The notes under the pieces were generated by a model, which worked only from the letters and a program-made list of their open reading frames with translations, did no database searches and was not told the DNA's origin. From positions 52,286,066-52,350,065 of the forward strand of contig CAMGYJ010000006.1 of NCBI GenBank assembly GCA_946122785.1: a stretch of 64,000 nt of DNA, in the 5' to 3' direction. Origin of the DNA: Linum tenue. Lineage: Eukaryota > Streptophyta > Magnoliopsida > Malpighiales > Linaceae. Made by a program: the position numbers and the translations under genes. Each line of letters starts with the position of its first letter. Positions within the stretch are counted from its first letter, which is position 1. Below are positions 10,150 through 21,544 of this stretch, piece by piece.

Positions 10150-11528
10150 TAACACTGTACGACACAACACCTAACAATGGTCAAGTGTAACCAATGAAAG
10201 GGACTGCAGTATAGTGGTGCAAGTAATAAATATCGAATCCTCGGGTCTCTAGATGTACTATTACTCAGCTTCAGTTCATTATCTAGCAAATCAGATTAAG
10301 GATTGATTAACTAAACTACTCTACTAACTAAACTAAGTAAAACTACTAATTACAGTTTGGAAACTCACTTAGGTATGATTCCCCCTAGCTCCTCAATTAG
10401 GTTCAAGTTGTAATTCCTTTTGGTTGTTTTACTGTTGATTAAACTGCGAAAGATCCTAAAGTAGCTTAGAATCTCTTAAGCTGACCAAGCCCTCTTAGAC
10501 AGAATACCCGACAGGCGAATAGTCTTCACCGGGATAGACTGCTAAGGCGATTCACACGGATATCCACTACTGGAATGAATTCCAGTACAAAGCAGTTAAT
10601 TGACTGACTCTCGCACAACCAATTCACTACTATCAATCAAGGAAGCTCTCTTAACCTAATCAGATTCTATCTATCAAAGATTAAATTAGAAATCAAGAGA
10701 ATTTGATAAAGATTCAATTGACTCAATAAATCATGCCTCAATCGATTATAATCACACAATATAGCATCCAAAACTTCATACAAGAAAGATCCTAACATAT
10801 GGAACTAGGGTTCCACCTAAGTGAAGGGAAGTTAATCCATAGAGAAGAGAGAGACTGCAGAAATCTGATCTAGATCTTCAATATCCATCTCCAAGTTTGA
10901 TTCTCGAGCTCCAATGGTGAAGAAATCCTCCAAAATAGCTCCAAGAATGGCTCTAGATCACCCTCTCTCTCTCTTTAGTTCGTCTCTTGGGTGTTTGGGA
11001 TCCAAAACCCAGCTCTCCCTCTCCAAAAATCGCAAAACAACTTTTATACCCGCTGAAACTCGCACCCCCTACTTGCACGGCCGTGCAAATTGAGGTTTTG
11101 GCCGTGCAAAAACCCCTTGGGAAACCCACACGGCCGTGCAGAATTTCACACAGCCGTGCACAATTTCCAGCATGCACTCCTAAGCTTCGTTGATCTCGTT
11201 TGAGCTCGTTTGACCTCCGATTCAGGTGCCGTTTAATCCCAGATGCTCGTAGTCTTGTCCTCTTTCTTTTCATAAAAAGCTTTCATGATTCTTTTTCAGT
11301 AAAATGAGGTATAAATCCATTCTTTCTCAAGTCATTCCCGAGTTTCTCACTCCGAGTCGCCAATTGATCTCCTATTGACTTGAAACTTGCCCCTATGCTT
11401 CACTTTACATGCTAGGACATGAAATGTGACAAAGGAACATAACCTAGCGTAAAATAGTCAAAGAAATCAAAAACTCAAGCCAAAATCAAGAAACGAGGGT
11501 GCAAACATGTGCAAATTCGACGTTATCA
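10150..11528 (-). repeat. 5' LTR of the non-autonomous element
   Basis: This is the 1379-bp partner of 6226-7586, with a TATAAAAG box at about 11042-11050 on the minus strand. Its inner end has changed (plus taacac against tgacac in the other LTR), so the terminal CA on the minus strand is TA here. Confidence 0.9.
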
Positions 11529-11533
11529 CTAAG

Positions 11534-11876
11534 AGAGTGGTGTTTGGCTACTTGTTACACTTCCCTATGGTTTACAACCCCCACACCACACACACCATTC
11601 GATCCGACAAGTCGTAATTGCTAGCTAGTGGGAGCAACACCCGGGTGAAGCCTTCTCAATTAGTGTCAAATCGATTTATCTTTGCAAGCACTTTAGCTAT
11701 AGATAGTTGTTTTCACCAAAAATCAACCGCTAGATAATGTTACAAACAATCGAAGTAGGAGTACATGAACCGGTACGGGTCGATATTTAAACTTACTTGT
11801 CATGTACTGCACCCGATTAAGGTTTATAATTGGGTCTTAATCGTAAGTTTTAAAGTGCTGCATTCGGGTTGAGTCA
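11534..11876 (+). repeat. Athila/Tat LTR 3' half, second piece
   Basis: It resumes the LTR interrupted at 6225 and ends gagtca at 11876, the same terminal bases as copies A, B and C. Shared blocks include the 'gaagtaggagtacatg' run and 'tgtactgcacccg'. No PBS follows, so it is a solo or truncated LTR. Confidence 0.75.
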
Positions 11877-12771
11877 CAAACTATCGAGTTCGAATGCTCA
11901 ACACCCAACGACTGTGTAAGTGGGATGGAAGATTGGAGTTTGACAACCTTGATAGTAAGTCAGGTTTTTGCATATTGAAAGAATTGTGAAATTGTTTGGC
12001 TAATATTATGGATAGTCATATTAATATGGAACCTAAAAGTATTGTTTAGACAAACCAGGAGCTAAAATATTGGTATGAAGAGAACTGTGAAATATAAACG
12101 CCAAAGTTTTAATTATGGCTGGCGTGGTTTTCTTTCTAGGTTTGGGCTAAAATTTCTCTAGTAGATTCCTCTTGGACTTATATGAAGACTTCATGAAAGT
12201 TACTTCTTCATTGGGCTTCGTTTAATGAACTAATCATTCTTGATCTTCTAGTAATTAGCCATTTTGATCTTTGATCCAATTGTTGATCCATATCATCTTA
12301 AATTGCATTTGATCTTGAAAATAACAAAATAATACCAAAAAGCATAAAATGATAGTAAAACACACCTTACCTTAGGTCTACTATCAGTTCATTGATCAAA
12401 TAGTTATAAAATCCATACTAAAATATAGTAAATTGTACAAATATGGTAAATGATAAACTCTATAATTTCAACGTTATTTATAACGACATATATATATGAT
12501 AGTGGAAAAACAAACTTTGATATTGAATGCGTTACTAAAGTAACCCGTGATCTGACTAATAAAATGGATGAAGTAACAACGGTCCACATCAAAATTACAA
12601 ATGACTTGCATTAATGTGATAGTTTAATACACACTTGTTGGGTACACTCCGATGATCTTGTATATATAAATTATAGCTTATATACTATTTAGACAATTCC
12701 ATGGTACAGCCATATTTGAACTCATTTCTTGAATTCTGACTTCGTGATTCTATGGTGCTGAGACGTGGTTG
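11877..12771. other. intergenic region and 3' flank of the LRR gene
   Basis: AT-rich sequence with no open frame that I can support. The part next to 12772 should contain the 3' UTR and polyadenylation site of the minus-strand pseudokinase gene. Confidence 0.5.
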
Positions 12772-15769
12772 TTAATTAAACTGTGCAGGCGAGGAAGGAG
12801 ATACTTCAGTGCTCTGAGATTGAGCAGCAAACTGCAAGTTCCACAGCACGTCCTCCACGGAAGGCCTATCCCCAGGGTTCTTGTTTAGGCACCTCATGCA
12901 GATCTCCATTGTCGTCTTCACCGACTGAATAGAGCTTCCCCTTTGAACAGCTTGATCAACCATGCTTCTCCTCGTCGCTGCATCTGATGCAATAGCTGCT
13001 TGCAGCTGCACAATGAGGAAGAAATGACACTAGTTGAATGTTGACTCCAAAGTTTGAACCCAGCTGGCAAATGTTGACAAGGAAGGAATTTATCGATCTT
13101 ACTTGGTATTTTACTGCATCTACTTCATTCCTAGATTCCAATGGTCTCCCCACGATGATCTCTAAGAGTATGATGCCAAAATCGTAGACCTCAGCTTTCG
13201 CTTCTTGATTGGTCCTAAGAGAGATTCCACTTCCAACGAATTGGCGATTTTATGGGGACAAATCAACGGATGAATCTAAGGAAGCTACTTGGAACTTATT
13301 GAACAAACCTTGCAGGGTTCTTGGAGCCAGCTGAAGAAGTCATGCGGCCGACCTGAGGTAGATGGAAACTTCAATCAAGTCAATTGAAAAGGCAAAGAGA
13401 AGGAAAAAGACATCCGAACAGAAATTTATGAGCTTTTACCTGTCCTGTGATCTCTGCAAGTAATGGCAGGTTATAACTGCTAATTTTTGCCACAAGGTTC
13501 TGATCCAGCTGAACATCTGTTATCTTCAGATTGTTTGCATATACACCAGGCACAATCCCTGTGTGCAAAAACTGCATCCCTTTGGCCACCCCAATTGCAG
13601 CAGCCAGCCTTTGTGTCCAGTTCAGCTTTTGCCTAGTGTGCCTCTCTGCATTAGTGGAAATGAACAAGTGTTTGTCAGTTCGAATAGAGAAGTTACGATG
13701 TGGATTTTCAACCTTGATTCATTAGAGTATGACTGTACCGGAGACCCAGCTCCTTAGGTTCCCATTTGATACATGTTCAAAGATGAGAAATATTCTGCTG
13801 ACGCTCGAATCATCCAAGTAGCACTCGAAGCAGTGGCCTAGAGCACTTGCCAGATGTTTGTGCCTCAGCTTTGAGATCAGCTCTATATGGTGCATGAATG
13901 TTTGTGTGCTGTAGCTTCTTTTCATTTTCAGGCATATAATTGCTACATAAGATCCATCCTTCAGCTTACCCTTGTACATCTGATAACCATGAAGCATAGA
14001 CAACAAAGTGAGGAGCTAATGGCTAATTTAAGGGAATAAGTGAGGAGCAAAGTGCTTATAATTGTATAAGATTACCTGTCCTTGAGAACTTTCGCCGATG
14101 AATGCTGATGACTCGAAGTTGTTCGTAGCCTCCTCGATCTCTTCCAACGAAAAGGACCGATATGCTGGGAGGCTAAGTGCTCCTAGTCTCATTGTTTGAG
14201 ATATATATCCTTCATGGTGGAAGAAACATAACGGGTTACCATATTTTCATTTCTGATCCAACAACACTTCAAACTAGCTTATACAGAAAAAATGAAGCAA
14301 CCAACTCCCAATTGTAAAGTTATTCAACTGCACAGTAAGGTCATTCGTTCAGTCTCAATGGATATGGTATCATCAAAAAGTAAAGCGGATGTGAACATAG
14401 AGGAGGGGAGATGAAACTGTAAAACTTTACTTGCATCTTGAAGCAACTTGGACGGGTAACCAGTTGATGCATCCTCCATAATTAGCCTTGTCGGATATTT
14501 CTTGATTTCCTTCGAGGCGCTCACCTTTCTAACCAACAAGAAAATCAAAGTAACAAGTGCAATGCCTCCAACAACTCCACCAATTACACCCAGGGCAATA
14601 ATTGCTGCTTTAGAGCTTCTTCCTTCCCTATTCTTCATATGTGGAATGACACCAACTGCTAAGGCTTCATTGCGACAGAATGAAACCGGTTTTTGGCTTT
14701 GATCATCTCCAATTTCCAGGCAGTTTCCATCAGATATAATAGTTTTCTTGGAGTGAAGACACTTAGGTAGATGTCCAGTTAGAAGGTTGAATGACAAGTC
14801 AACGAACTTCAGCTCACCACTACATGATTGGTTCTCAAAGAGCATTCCAGTGAACTTGTTGCTCCCCACGTTTAAGTAAGTAACAGAAGGCAATGCCAAC
14901 AAACACGGCGGAAATGGGCCCACAAAGTTATTGTTGGAGAGATCAAGCCGTTCCAACTGATAGTAAGAGCTTATTTCAGTAGGGAGTCCATCTCTGAACT
15001 TGTTCTTGCTCAAAACCAAAGTGACCAACTTGTTCCCGAGCTGAGGAAACTCGGTCCCAAAGTCATTATCTTCTAAATCAAGCACCTGAAGGTTGGTCAA
15101 CCTGCTAAAGTCCGGTACTTCACCACGAAAGTAGTTGTGTGAAAGTGAAAGAACTCTGAGATTCTCCAAATTGCTTAATGAATCAGGTAATGTCCCATTA
15201 AACATGTTCTTCCTCAAACTAAGAACAGATAATGCCGGGAGCGACCCAAGCCAATGTGGCAGCTCCCCAGCAAACATGTTATCATCGAGTGCCAGTGATT
15301 GGAGGGTAGACAGTGATGAGAGCTCTCCAGGGATGGTATCATATAGAAAATTGGAGCTCATGTTGAGAATTTCCAAAGATGACAACCGAGCAATTTTGCC
15401 AGGTAGTGAACCCCATAAACCAAGAGAAGATAGTGTGAGGACTTTCAGGGTTGGAAGACTTACCAGAGTTGTGACAAAAGATTCCATGGAGAAGTTTCTA
15501 GGGAGAAGAGATCTTCCCTTGTTTCCAATGATGTGGAGCTGGGTTATGGTGTCCTGGTAGCAGACCACAGTTACAGATGAAGTGGGATCTAGGCTGCAGA
15601 AATCAGTTGAGCTTTTCCAGGTGCTTAGGACGGGTGGATTGTTCAAAAGGTGTTGAATCCTTATGAGGGTTTGACCCTGGGACGACTGGAGTTGGTCTGA
15701 GTGATTAATTGAAAGGGAGATGATCAGGGAAACTAAGACTACTACTGCAGACTTCTGGAACCCCACCAT
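12772..15769 (-). CDS. probable inactive LRR receptor-like protein kinase (At3g03770-like)
   Basis: Seven coding exons on the minus strand: 14431-15769, 14076-14209, 13739-13979, 13440-13645, 13309-13352, 13103-13229, 12772-13005. Each junction has GT-AG and the phases close to a 774-residue protein. I chose the ATG at 15767-15769 (MVGFQKSAVVVLV) because it starts a signal peptide; no ATG lies upstream in that frame before a non-ATG run. Domains: signal peptide 1-25; about nine leucine-rich repeats in residues 80-340; a membrane helix near 388-413 (IALGVIGGVVGGIALV); a kinase-like domain from about 465 to 750. The kinase is degenerate: the VAIK lysine is Ile (VAIICLK), HRD is replaced (TGIVPGVYANN) and DFG is SYN (KISSYNLP). 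Family members are plasma-membrane proteins thought to act as scaffolds or co-receptors. The ligand is unknown from sequence. Exon structure and sequence match the Arabidopsis At3g03770/At5g14210 group. Confidence 0.93.
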
Positions 15770-17680
15770 TGCCGCACAGAAGAAGAGAGTTTGCAAAGCT
15801 GTTACAGGACAAGAACAGGAAGCAGCTAGTTAACCTTACAATGAACCTTTTATTATACAAATTCAGAGAAGGAGGTTCTGCCGTGGAAGTGATCTTACCT
15901 AACTAATCATCTCTTCCTGTTATTTCACATGAAAACAGATAAATTTTGGGGTATGTGTAGAAGAAGGAAAAGCTTACCTTTTTAAGCACTTTTCCTGTTT
16001 TCAGCTAATCAGCTAAGTCGGTAGCATACAAGTACACAAATCCCACAAGTAACTGGTTAATCCTCCAGGTGGAAAGGCAACTGGGAACTGCGAAGAGGAG
16101 AAGAATTTCTGGTGAGGCTTCCAATTCTCCATGAGGAAATTCCAGAAACAGTGCGTCTGCAACCCATCTCCCTTAAGAGACTAACAAATTTCTACAAATC
16201 AGCTACAAACCCACTTCAGAAGAAGAACCGAGGAAGAAAAACAACAAAAGGACAAAGCTATTTATTCCCACAGAAACTTCCATTTCACACATTCAGAAAG
16301 ACCACCCAATAATAACCAATTATGCAAGCCATCCAGGGTCAGTGATAATGAGCAGCAGAAAAGGAAAGGAAGGAAGAAAGAAAGAAAGCCCCAAACTTTA
16401 ACATCGAAAGGGAAAACAGTTGAAAACAAAATCTGATCAAATCCACCCAACTTTGACAGTGAGGGTTGGGGACCGGAGAGACCCTTCTCCTAGAAAATTC
16501 TACTGTGATCAATGAGCCCACCTGCGGCCTACTGAACCAAAAACTGAAGTGGACAGAATGGAGTGACAGAGAGAGACCCTTCTCCTAGAAAATTCTACTG
16601 TGAGGGTTCGCAGACAAGCTAGTATTAAGCTTAATCTAATCCATTGGGAGAAAGTTTACAGCCTTTGAGAGTGTCTTTCCAGGCGAGTTCTCTTACCCAG
16701 CCTATGAATTACCGGAGAGCCTGTTTCAGTGGCAATTGCCTTGACAGAAAGAAGCTGATTTGGGGGTTTCAAATATTAGTTATTGATGACGACACGTTGA
16801 AAGAGATATGTGTTACCAAGTGTAGAATGACCTCTTTTTCAGGGTCCAAAAGAGAATAATAATAAGGCCACCGCCATGGATAAAAAGAGAGATTCTTGAT
16901 GTGGGTGATGAGGCTTTAGTAGTCCTTCCAGTTCAGGACATGAAAGAAATGCATGCAAAGCAAAGGAAAGCAAAGGAGGAGAATTGAATTGAAGGAAACT
17001 AATAATTTATAAGATAGTGGTGGGGAATGAGATGGAGACCCGGTGAGGGGAAAAGGAAGAGTAAAATAGTAAGCCTTCAGTTTCAGAGCGAGGTGAGCAG
17101 AGCTTTTTGGCCTTTTTGTTTGGTTTGCATGTTCCCTTCCTTTCCCTGTTGGCTCTTTTTCTTTGCATAGTTCACATCCTAGTGGGTTCCTACTTCCTTA
17201 TAAACGGCCCTCTTTAGCTTTAGTTGGCTCTATGTGCCATTTGGGCTGCTCCCCTGCTTACCCACCCTACTCTGCCAAGTTAAACTTGTTTATGAGAGGC
17301 TATTTGTGAGAGATTGGATAGGTTAAGAAGCCAACATGATCATGATACATGAAAGGATTCGAGAGATCACTAGTCCAATTGCAACATTGTCAAAACACCC
17401 CCCCCCCCTCCTTAATCTTGACGTTACTGTTACGAGATTATCAAAGCAATGGATTGTCTGTTTTCTGTGATAATTTCAACTTCGTATGTTCTTATATCGT
17501 GGTTAGTCATTCAAACTGCTAGCAATACCATTGAATGAATAATAAGTTCTCGACCATAGCATGACGACATGGTGTTCGTGTTGCTAAGCATAGTCAATTT
17601 TGTTGGTTGAAATGGTCGAAAATGGGGTCATTGGGGATTCAACCAATTAGTTAATGAACGACGATTTGGGTCAAGAAAAA
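15770..17680 (-). promoter_or_regulatory. upstream region of the LRR pseudokinase gene
   Basis: This stretch should hold the 5' UTR, possible leader introns and the promoter of the minus-strand gene, but I cannot place a transcription start. A 33-bp direct duplication containing acccttctcctagaaaattc occurs at 16476-16508 and 16571-16603. A run of 13 C lies at about 17397-17409. No open frame here is convincing. Confidence 0.45.
16476..16603. repeat. 33-bp direct duplication, 95-bp spacing
   Basis: Identical copies beginning gagagacccttctcctag lie at 16476-16508 and 16571-16603, upstream of the pseudokinase gene. Confidence 0.8.
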
Positions 17681-17746
17681 ATTGATCGATGTGATGATTG
17701 GGGAAAATTGCATCTTAGATACAAAACAAGAAAAAATAAGAGGCAT

Positions 17747-17805
17747 GTTATTTGTCGCCATGAACATTACTATTTGCCGCCAACTAAAAAAAAAATTCAA
17801 AATTT
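17747..17805 (+). repeat. left terminal inverted repeat of M1
   Basis: It contains TTATTTGTCGCC and TATTTGCCGCCAACTAAAAA, followed by TTCAAAATTTG; it is inverted relative to 28600-28671. Confidence 0.7.
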
Positions 17806-18027
17806 GTTATATATACTTCTTCGATAGAGGGGTTCCACGAGCTCAACAAATATCCAACTTTCAGAAAACATGTTCAATCTTTAAAAAAACCGTGTTCGCG
17901 CCAGAAAACACATCAGAGAAGCCGAACCTCGACGTAAACTGCGCACATGCATCCATGAATCATCACTAAGCAGGTATTCTAACTTCCGGAATTTCGAACA
18001 ATTTTTCTAGCGAGATTCAACGGACAG

Positions 18028-18160
18028 ACGGGAGGACCAGAAGATTCCGGCGGTCAGGACCTGGCCATGCCGAAAGAATCCGACTGCCAGTACCTGGCCG
18101 GGCCGACGAAAAATCTTCGGTTCGGCCTGGCGTAGGCCAAAATTTTTCAGCCTAGTCATT
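18028..18160. repeat. GC-rich CGGCC/AAATTT subterminal array (M1 left)
   Basis: The stretch alternates GC-rich words (ctggccgggccgacg, ggttcggcctggcg) with A/T pockets (gaaaaatcttcgg, ccaaaatttttcagc). The same design is found at 27968-28400, 35037-35345 and 40140-40335, always just inside MULE ends. Confidence 0.7.
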
Positions 18161-18274
18161 TACAGTCACCAATTTAGAGTTTAGGAGTTGAATTTAGGGT
18201 TTAGGAGTTGAATTTAGGGAGTAAGGTTTAGCTTCACATTAATATTGATGTGTTATATTGTAATTGTAAGAAAA

Positions 18275-18602
18275 ATGTCAGAATGGTTCGAGCCCGACAC
18301 TCATTACACAGTTTTTTAGACGGACAACCATTATGCAACTTTGGAGTTAGCTGTGGATCATGCAAAAGCAATCGCTTAATCGTGTGGGTTCTTTATTAGT
18401 AGAGGAGCATGGAAACTGAATACGGAAGCAGAGCATCCTGTTACTGCCCTCTATATGTATTGCGACAGAAGCAGTAGGATCGAGAAGTCTTACAAACCAT
18501 ACCCTATGAAGGAGATGCGTGGGAATTCTAGTTCGAAATGTACTAATTGCGAGTTTCATATATGTATTAAAGAAGTATGGCAACATAATGGTCCAAACAC
18601 TA
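18275..18602 (+). pseudogene. FAR1-like N-terminus of MULE transposase (M1, truncated)
   Basis: Starting at ATG 18275 the frame reads MSEW, passes stops near 18317 (TVF*T) and 18377 (AKAIA*S), and continues SCGFFISRGAWKLN and CTNCEFHICIKEVWQHNG. The paired Cys with C-x2-C-x-F and the VWQ..N segment resemble the zinc-binding region at the start of FAR1/MULE transposases. It aligns with M2 from 39959 leftward. At about 18602 the similarity stops and the PMD gene (opposite strand) begins, so the rest of the transposase is missing. Confidence 0.72.
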
Positions 18603-19225
18603 GGGGCCTCCAACCTGCCATGCAGTTGCTCTGAGTTCATCCCAAGAAGTGCACACAAGCCCACATCCGCTCAGTCACACTCCGCTCGACTCCTGCTAAT
18701 CAGTCGATCCTCTATAGGAATCTGTAGTAGGTATAGAAACATCGTGGATGATGATCGTCATCTCTCCAAAAGGCATGTGTAAGGTATTGGTGTTTGGTTG
18801 CCACCTCTCCACAAAATTAAAGTTGAAATCAGAGCCTTGTCAATCAATATCTTGCGGAACATACAATACATCAAGTGCTGGAGATCTGCATTCTGAACCA
18901 GCTCCTCCTCCTCACCATTCTGAACCGCGCATGTACGACTGTAGCAAATGATGACCCCTACGTCTCCAATCCTCGTCCAAAGCGCATGTGACATGGCAAC
19001 GGAAGCTCCTAAGAAGGTTAGGATCACTCGACTCCTGCCCTCTCCTACTTCGTCTAGTCTAGGAGCTCTCTATCTCCTCCCGAGCAAGGTCTACAAACTG
19101 CCGACCTTGGTCCCTTTACATAGCCAAACGTGATGAAGCCGTGTAGGACGGCTCCCGTCCACATCCACGCTTGGCTGGATGGGCCTAGGGATCCTCATCA
19201 GACTCAAGCTCTAAGCAATGATCAT
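18603..19225 (-). pseudogene. plant mobile domain (PMD, MAIN-like) gene remnant in M1
   Basis: On the minus strand, pieces correspond to the M2 gene at 35725-36991: NLLRSF near the middle, CYSRTCAV against CYSRTSAI, LQHLMYCMFRKILIDKALIS, the FVERWQPNTNTLHMPFGEM motif and VGLCALLGMNSEQL. The order and spacing match the PMD, a domain shared by host MAIN-like proteins and several plant transposons. Several stops and frameshifts break it, for example TAG near 19180 and a frame change near 19010. The gene ends abruptly at about 18603, where transposase sequence begins. This copy still has the FGEMTIIIHDV segment that is deleted in M2. Confidence 0.75.
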
Positions 19226-19557
19226 CAATATCTAATTATCTACAAATTTACACCATACCATACTTAGATGTGCACTAAATTCTAGATTATCTATATTTTT
19301 TAAACAATTCAAATTATTCATTAAAACACTCTCGATAATTATCCATTAACTAATTTAATTAACTACTCAATAAATACGTTGAAATTATATTATTAACTAA
19401 TTTAACCAAATTATAACACCAATCATCAAATCAATCACTAACTAATTAATTATTCATTAACAAATTGAATCAAATAACTAACTGGTCATTAAAATATTAA
19501 AGAATTATTCATTAACTAATTCGAGAAATGATTGTGTAACACTATTCTTTAAATCAA
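19205..19557. repeat. AT-rich repeat block of M1, left part
   Basis: AT-rich sequence with repeated 'attaacta(a)tt' words. The block 'aactggtcattaaaatatta' followed by aagaattattcatt recurs at 27797-27830 on the other side of the Helitron, as expected if the Helitron landed inside a tandem repeat. The minus-strand run aatttgtagataattagata next to the PMD gene equals M2 35707-35726. Confidence 0.65.
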
Positions 19558-19584
19558 CTAGCCTATAGCCCGGCCCGTTGGCCG
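19558..19584 (-). other. Helitron 3' terminus: CTAG plus hairpin
   Basis: The 5-bp stem cggcc/ggccg has a four-base loop, and lies about ten bases from the terminal CTAG. Confidence 0.7.
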
Positions 19585-19959
19585 TAATTGTTTAAGGAAA
19601 ATGGAGTTACAATATCTATAATGGTAGTGTCGAGAAATGAGTCTTGTTTTATATTATCATAAGATTGTTGCAATTTTGCAATTCGTTGAAGACGAACATG
19701 TAATTTGAATGAACATTCACAATAAGTTTGAAATAAAGTCATTATTTAATTAAGGGAAAAAGCATACCATTCACACACGTATTGTAAGGATGAGGAGGAT
19801 ACATTTGAAGATTAGCTAATCAAGATAAAAATACTTACATGAAATTTTACTAATCACAAATCTAATCTAGTTGAGTATTACGACAAATAACATGCAGGTC
19901 CAAAATAGGAAAACTCAAGACATTGTCTCATTGTTCATGACATGGTACTCAATTCAACA

Positions 19960-20850
19960 AAGGCAAAAATAATTTCACCAACACAAGTTCACAATAACCA
20001 AATGCATTGTTCCAGGGACCGACTGTGACCATGACTTCAAATGTCTGTCCTCCAAGCATGTTCAGAAGGGCCCAATGCAGTCAAAAGCGCGATTCTACCT
20101 AGAAGCGGAAATGGGGTAAAATCGTAAAACGTAGAATTAAAGCGTAAAAGCGTAAGTTTTTGACGCATACTGTAAAAGAACTAAAAATATGTTAAGTACG
20201 ACATATACTATGAAAAATATGAGTGCAAAAAATTTAGATAAGTTAATAAATACTTGCAATTCATGTCTAAAGTAGAGCAACTTATAGTCTCTTAATAATA
20301 AGTTCATAAACATAAATCTTATCAAGAAGCCACCTTCCCCTCCATGCTAATGAATTTTAGAAGAGCCTAGACTGTGAATTAGATTACTTTATGAAGTTCA
20401 GAATGCATCAAAGTATCTGGTATGTATCTTTTAATCTTAAACATATCATATTGTCGGTGATTTATTTTTAAAATATACTTTTATAATTAATTTCATGAAA
20501 AGAATACCCATTCAGTGAAGTAAAAGCGTAAAAACGCACAGCGTTTTAGTGAACTAGAAGCGTAAAACCGTACGTTTTTAAGTTTTAAAGCGCAATTTAG
20601 TCTGATTTTATACACTAAAGTTTTTACATAGAAACGAAAGCGTTTTGGTGACCTAGAAACGTAAAACCGTAAGTTTTTAAGTTTTAAAGCGCGATTTTGA
20701 CTACATTGGAAGGGCCATATAGTCAGCATTGACAACATCTGCATGACTGAATACAGATCCAACAATCGTTCGTAACTGTGATGACGGGAAGACGATGTCA
20801 ACACCAATAAAATCGTCCTCAATTATGAGGTGGACGAAATGGATTATGGA
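19960..20850 (-). pseudogene. possible captured host exon in the Helitron, split by a hAT-type element
   Basis: With the 636-bp insertion and one copy of its 8-bp duplication removed, one minus-strand frame stays open across the insertion point. The right part contains IGVDIVFPSSQLRTIVGSVF and ends DYMAL; the left part starts NMLGGQTFEVMVTVGPWN and stops at a TGA near 19955 after KLFLPLLN. The continuity suggests a real coding exon before the insertion. I do not recognise the protein family. It could also be a chance open frame of about 75 codons. Confidence 0.4.
20073..20708. mobile_element. hAT-type non-autonomous element (636 bp)
   Basis: It is bounded by an exact 8-bp duplication gaagggcc (20065-20072 and 20709-20716). 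The ends are inverted repeats: left CAATGCAGTCAAAAGCGCGA, right (minus) CAATGTAGTCAAAATCGCGC. The interior is rich in 'aaagcgtaaaa' and 'cgtaagtttttaag' words in both orientations. There is no coding capacity. An 8-bp duplication points to the hAT superfamily. Confidence 0.75.
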
Positions 20851-21030
20851 TGCAGGGGACCAGGACGTCGTCAAATCCGTTACACGTCCGGATAACAGAA
20901 AAGAGGTGCCCTGATGTAAACACAGAAACGAATATGGTCAAAGCAAATCGAGAAAATACAGCATGCCACAAAAGGCGTATGATTAAAAAGAAATTTATTT
21001 GTTTAGTTACCTTATTTTCGACATCCATTA

Positions 21031-21052
21031 TATATATATATATATATATATA
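21031..21052. repeat. (TA)n microsatellite
   Basis: A run of eleven TA dinucleotides. Confidence 0.95.
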
Positions 21053-21544
21053 CGGATGTAGCTGTAGTGGTCTTTTATATGTATGCAGAATAGGTTTAGG
21101 TTTGTAAATAAGGGCCTCAACAAAATAAGGGCCTCCACTAAGATTAAAAAGCCTAATACCAATTTAGAATACACAGTTTTATTATGGGCCTCTTTTAAAA
21201 TCAAATAAAATAGAATTATTGTTTAATAAGCCACAAGATAGTTAACAACACTTTGCGCCCAAATTTCATGGTCTGCCGTATTATTATTCATTGTTTTCCT
21301 TTTCAGCTTAGTAATTACTAATTAGCTGTGTAAACTTGTGATCTAAACTCAACTCCAAATTATTTACTTCTATTAATTTAATATTTTTTCTTTTTTCTTT
21401 GTTTTTTCTCTTAGCTTTTCTCCTCTTAGGATCAATTCACCTCTCTATTATTCAATTTTGAATTATATTATCTTGTTCAACTATCATCACATCATTTAAA
21501 TGATAATTATTCTGTTATGAATAATGAATCACCAACAATTATCA

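Larger units (their letters stand above)
6226..11528 (-). mobile_element. complete non-autonomous LTR retrotransposon (gypsy-type PBS and PPT)
   Basis: The element is intact in outline: LTRs at 6226-7586 and 10150-11528, PBS TGGCGCCGTTGCC at 10131-10143, PPT at 7587-7603, and a 5-bp duplication ctaag at 6221-6225 and 11529-11533. Its 2.56-kb interior encodes only the acidic protein at 8796-10015; there is no protease, reverse transcriptase or integrase. It must have been mobilised by an autonomous Athila/Tat-type relative. The two LTRs are close in sequence, differing by scattered substitutions and a roughly 20-bp 'cacggccgtgca'-containing segment present only in the right LTR, so the insertion is not ancient compared with its surroundings. 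Confidence 0.9.

Noticed and set aside
14502..15560. Plus-strand frames opposite the LRR exon
   Set aside because: They are antisense shadows of the pseudokinase exon 1.
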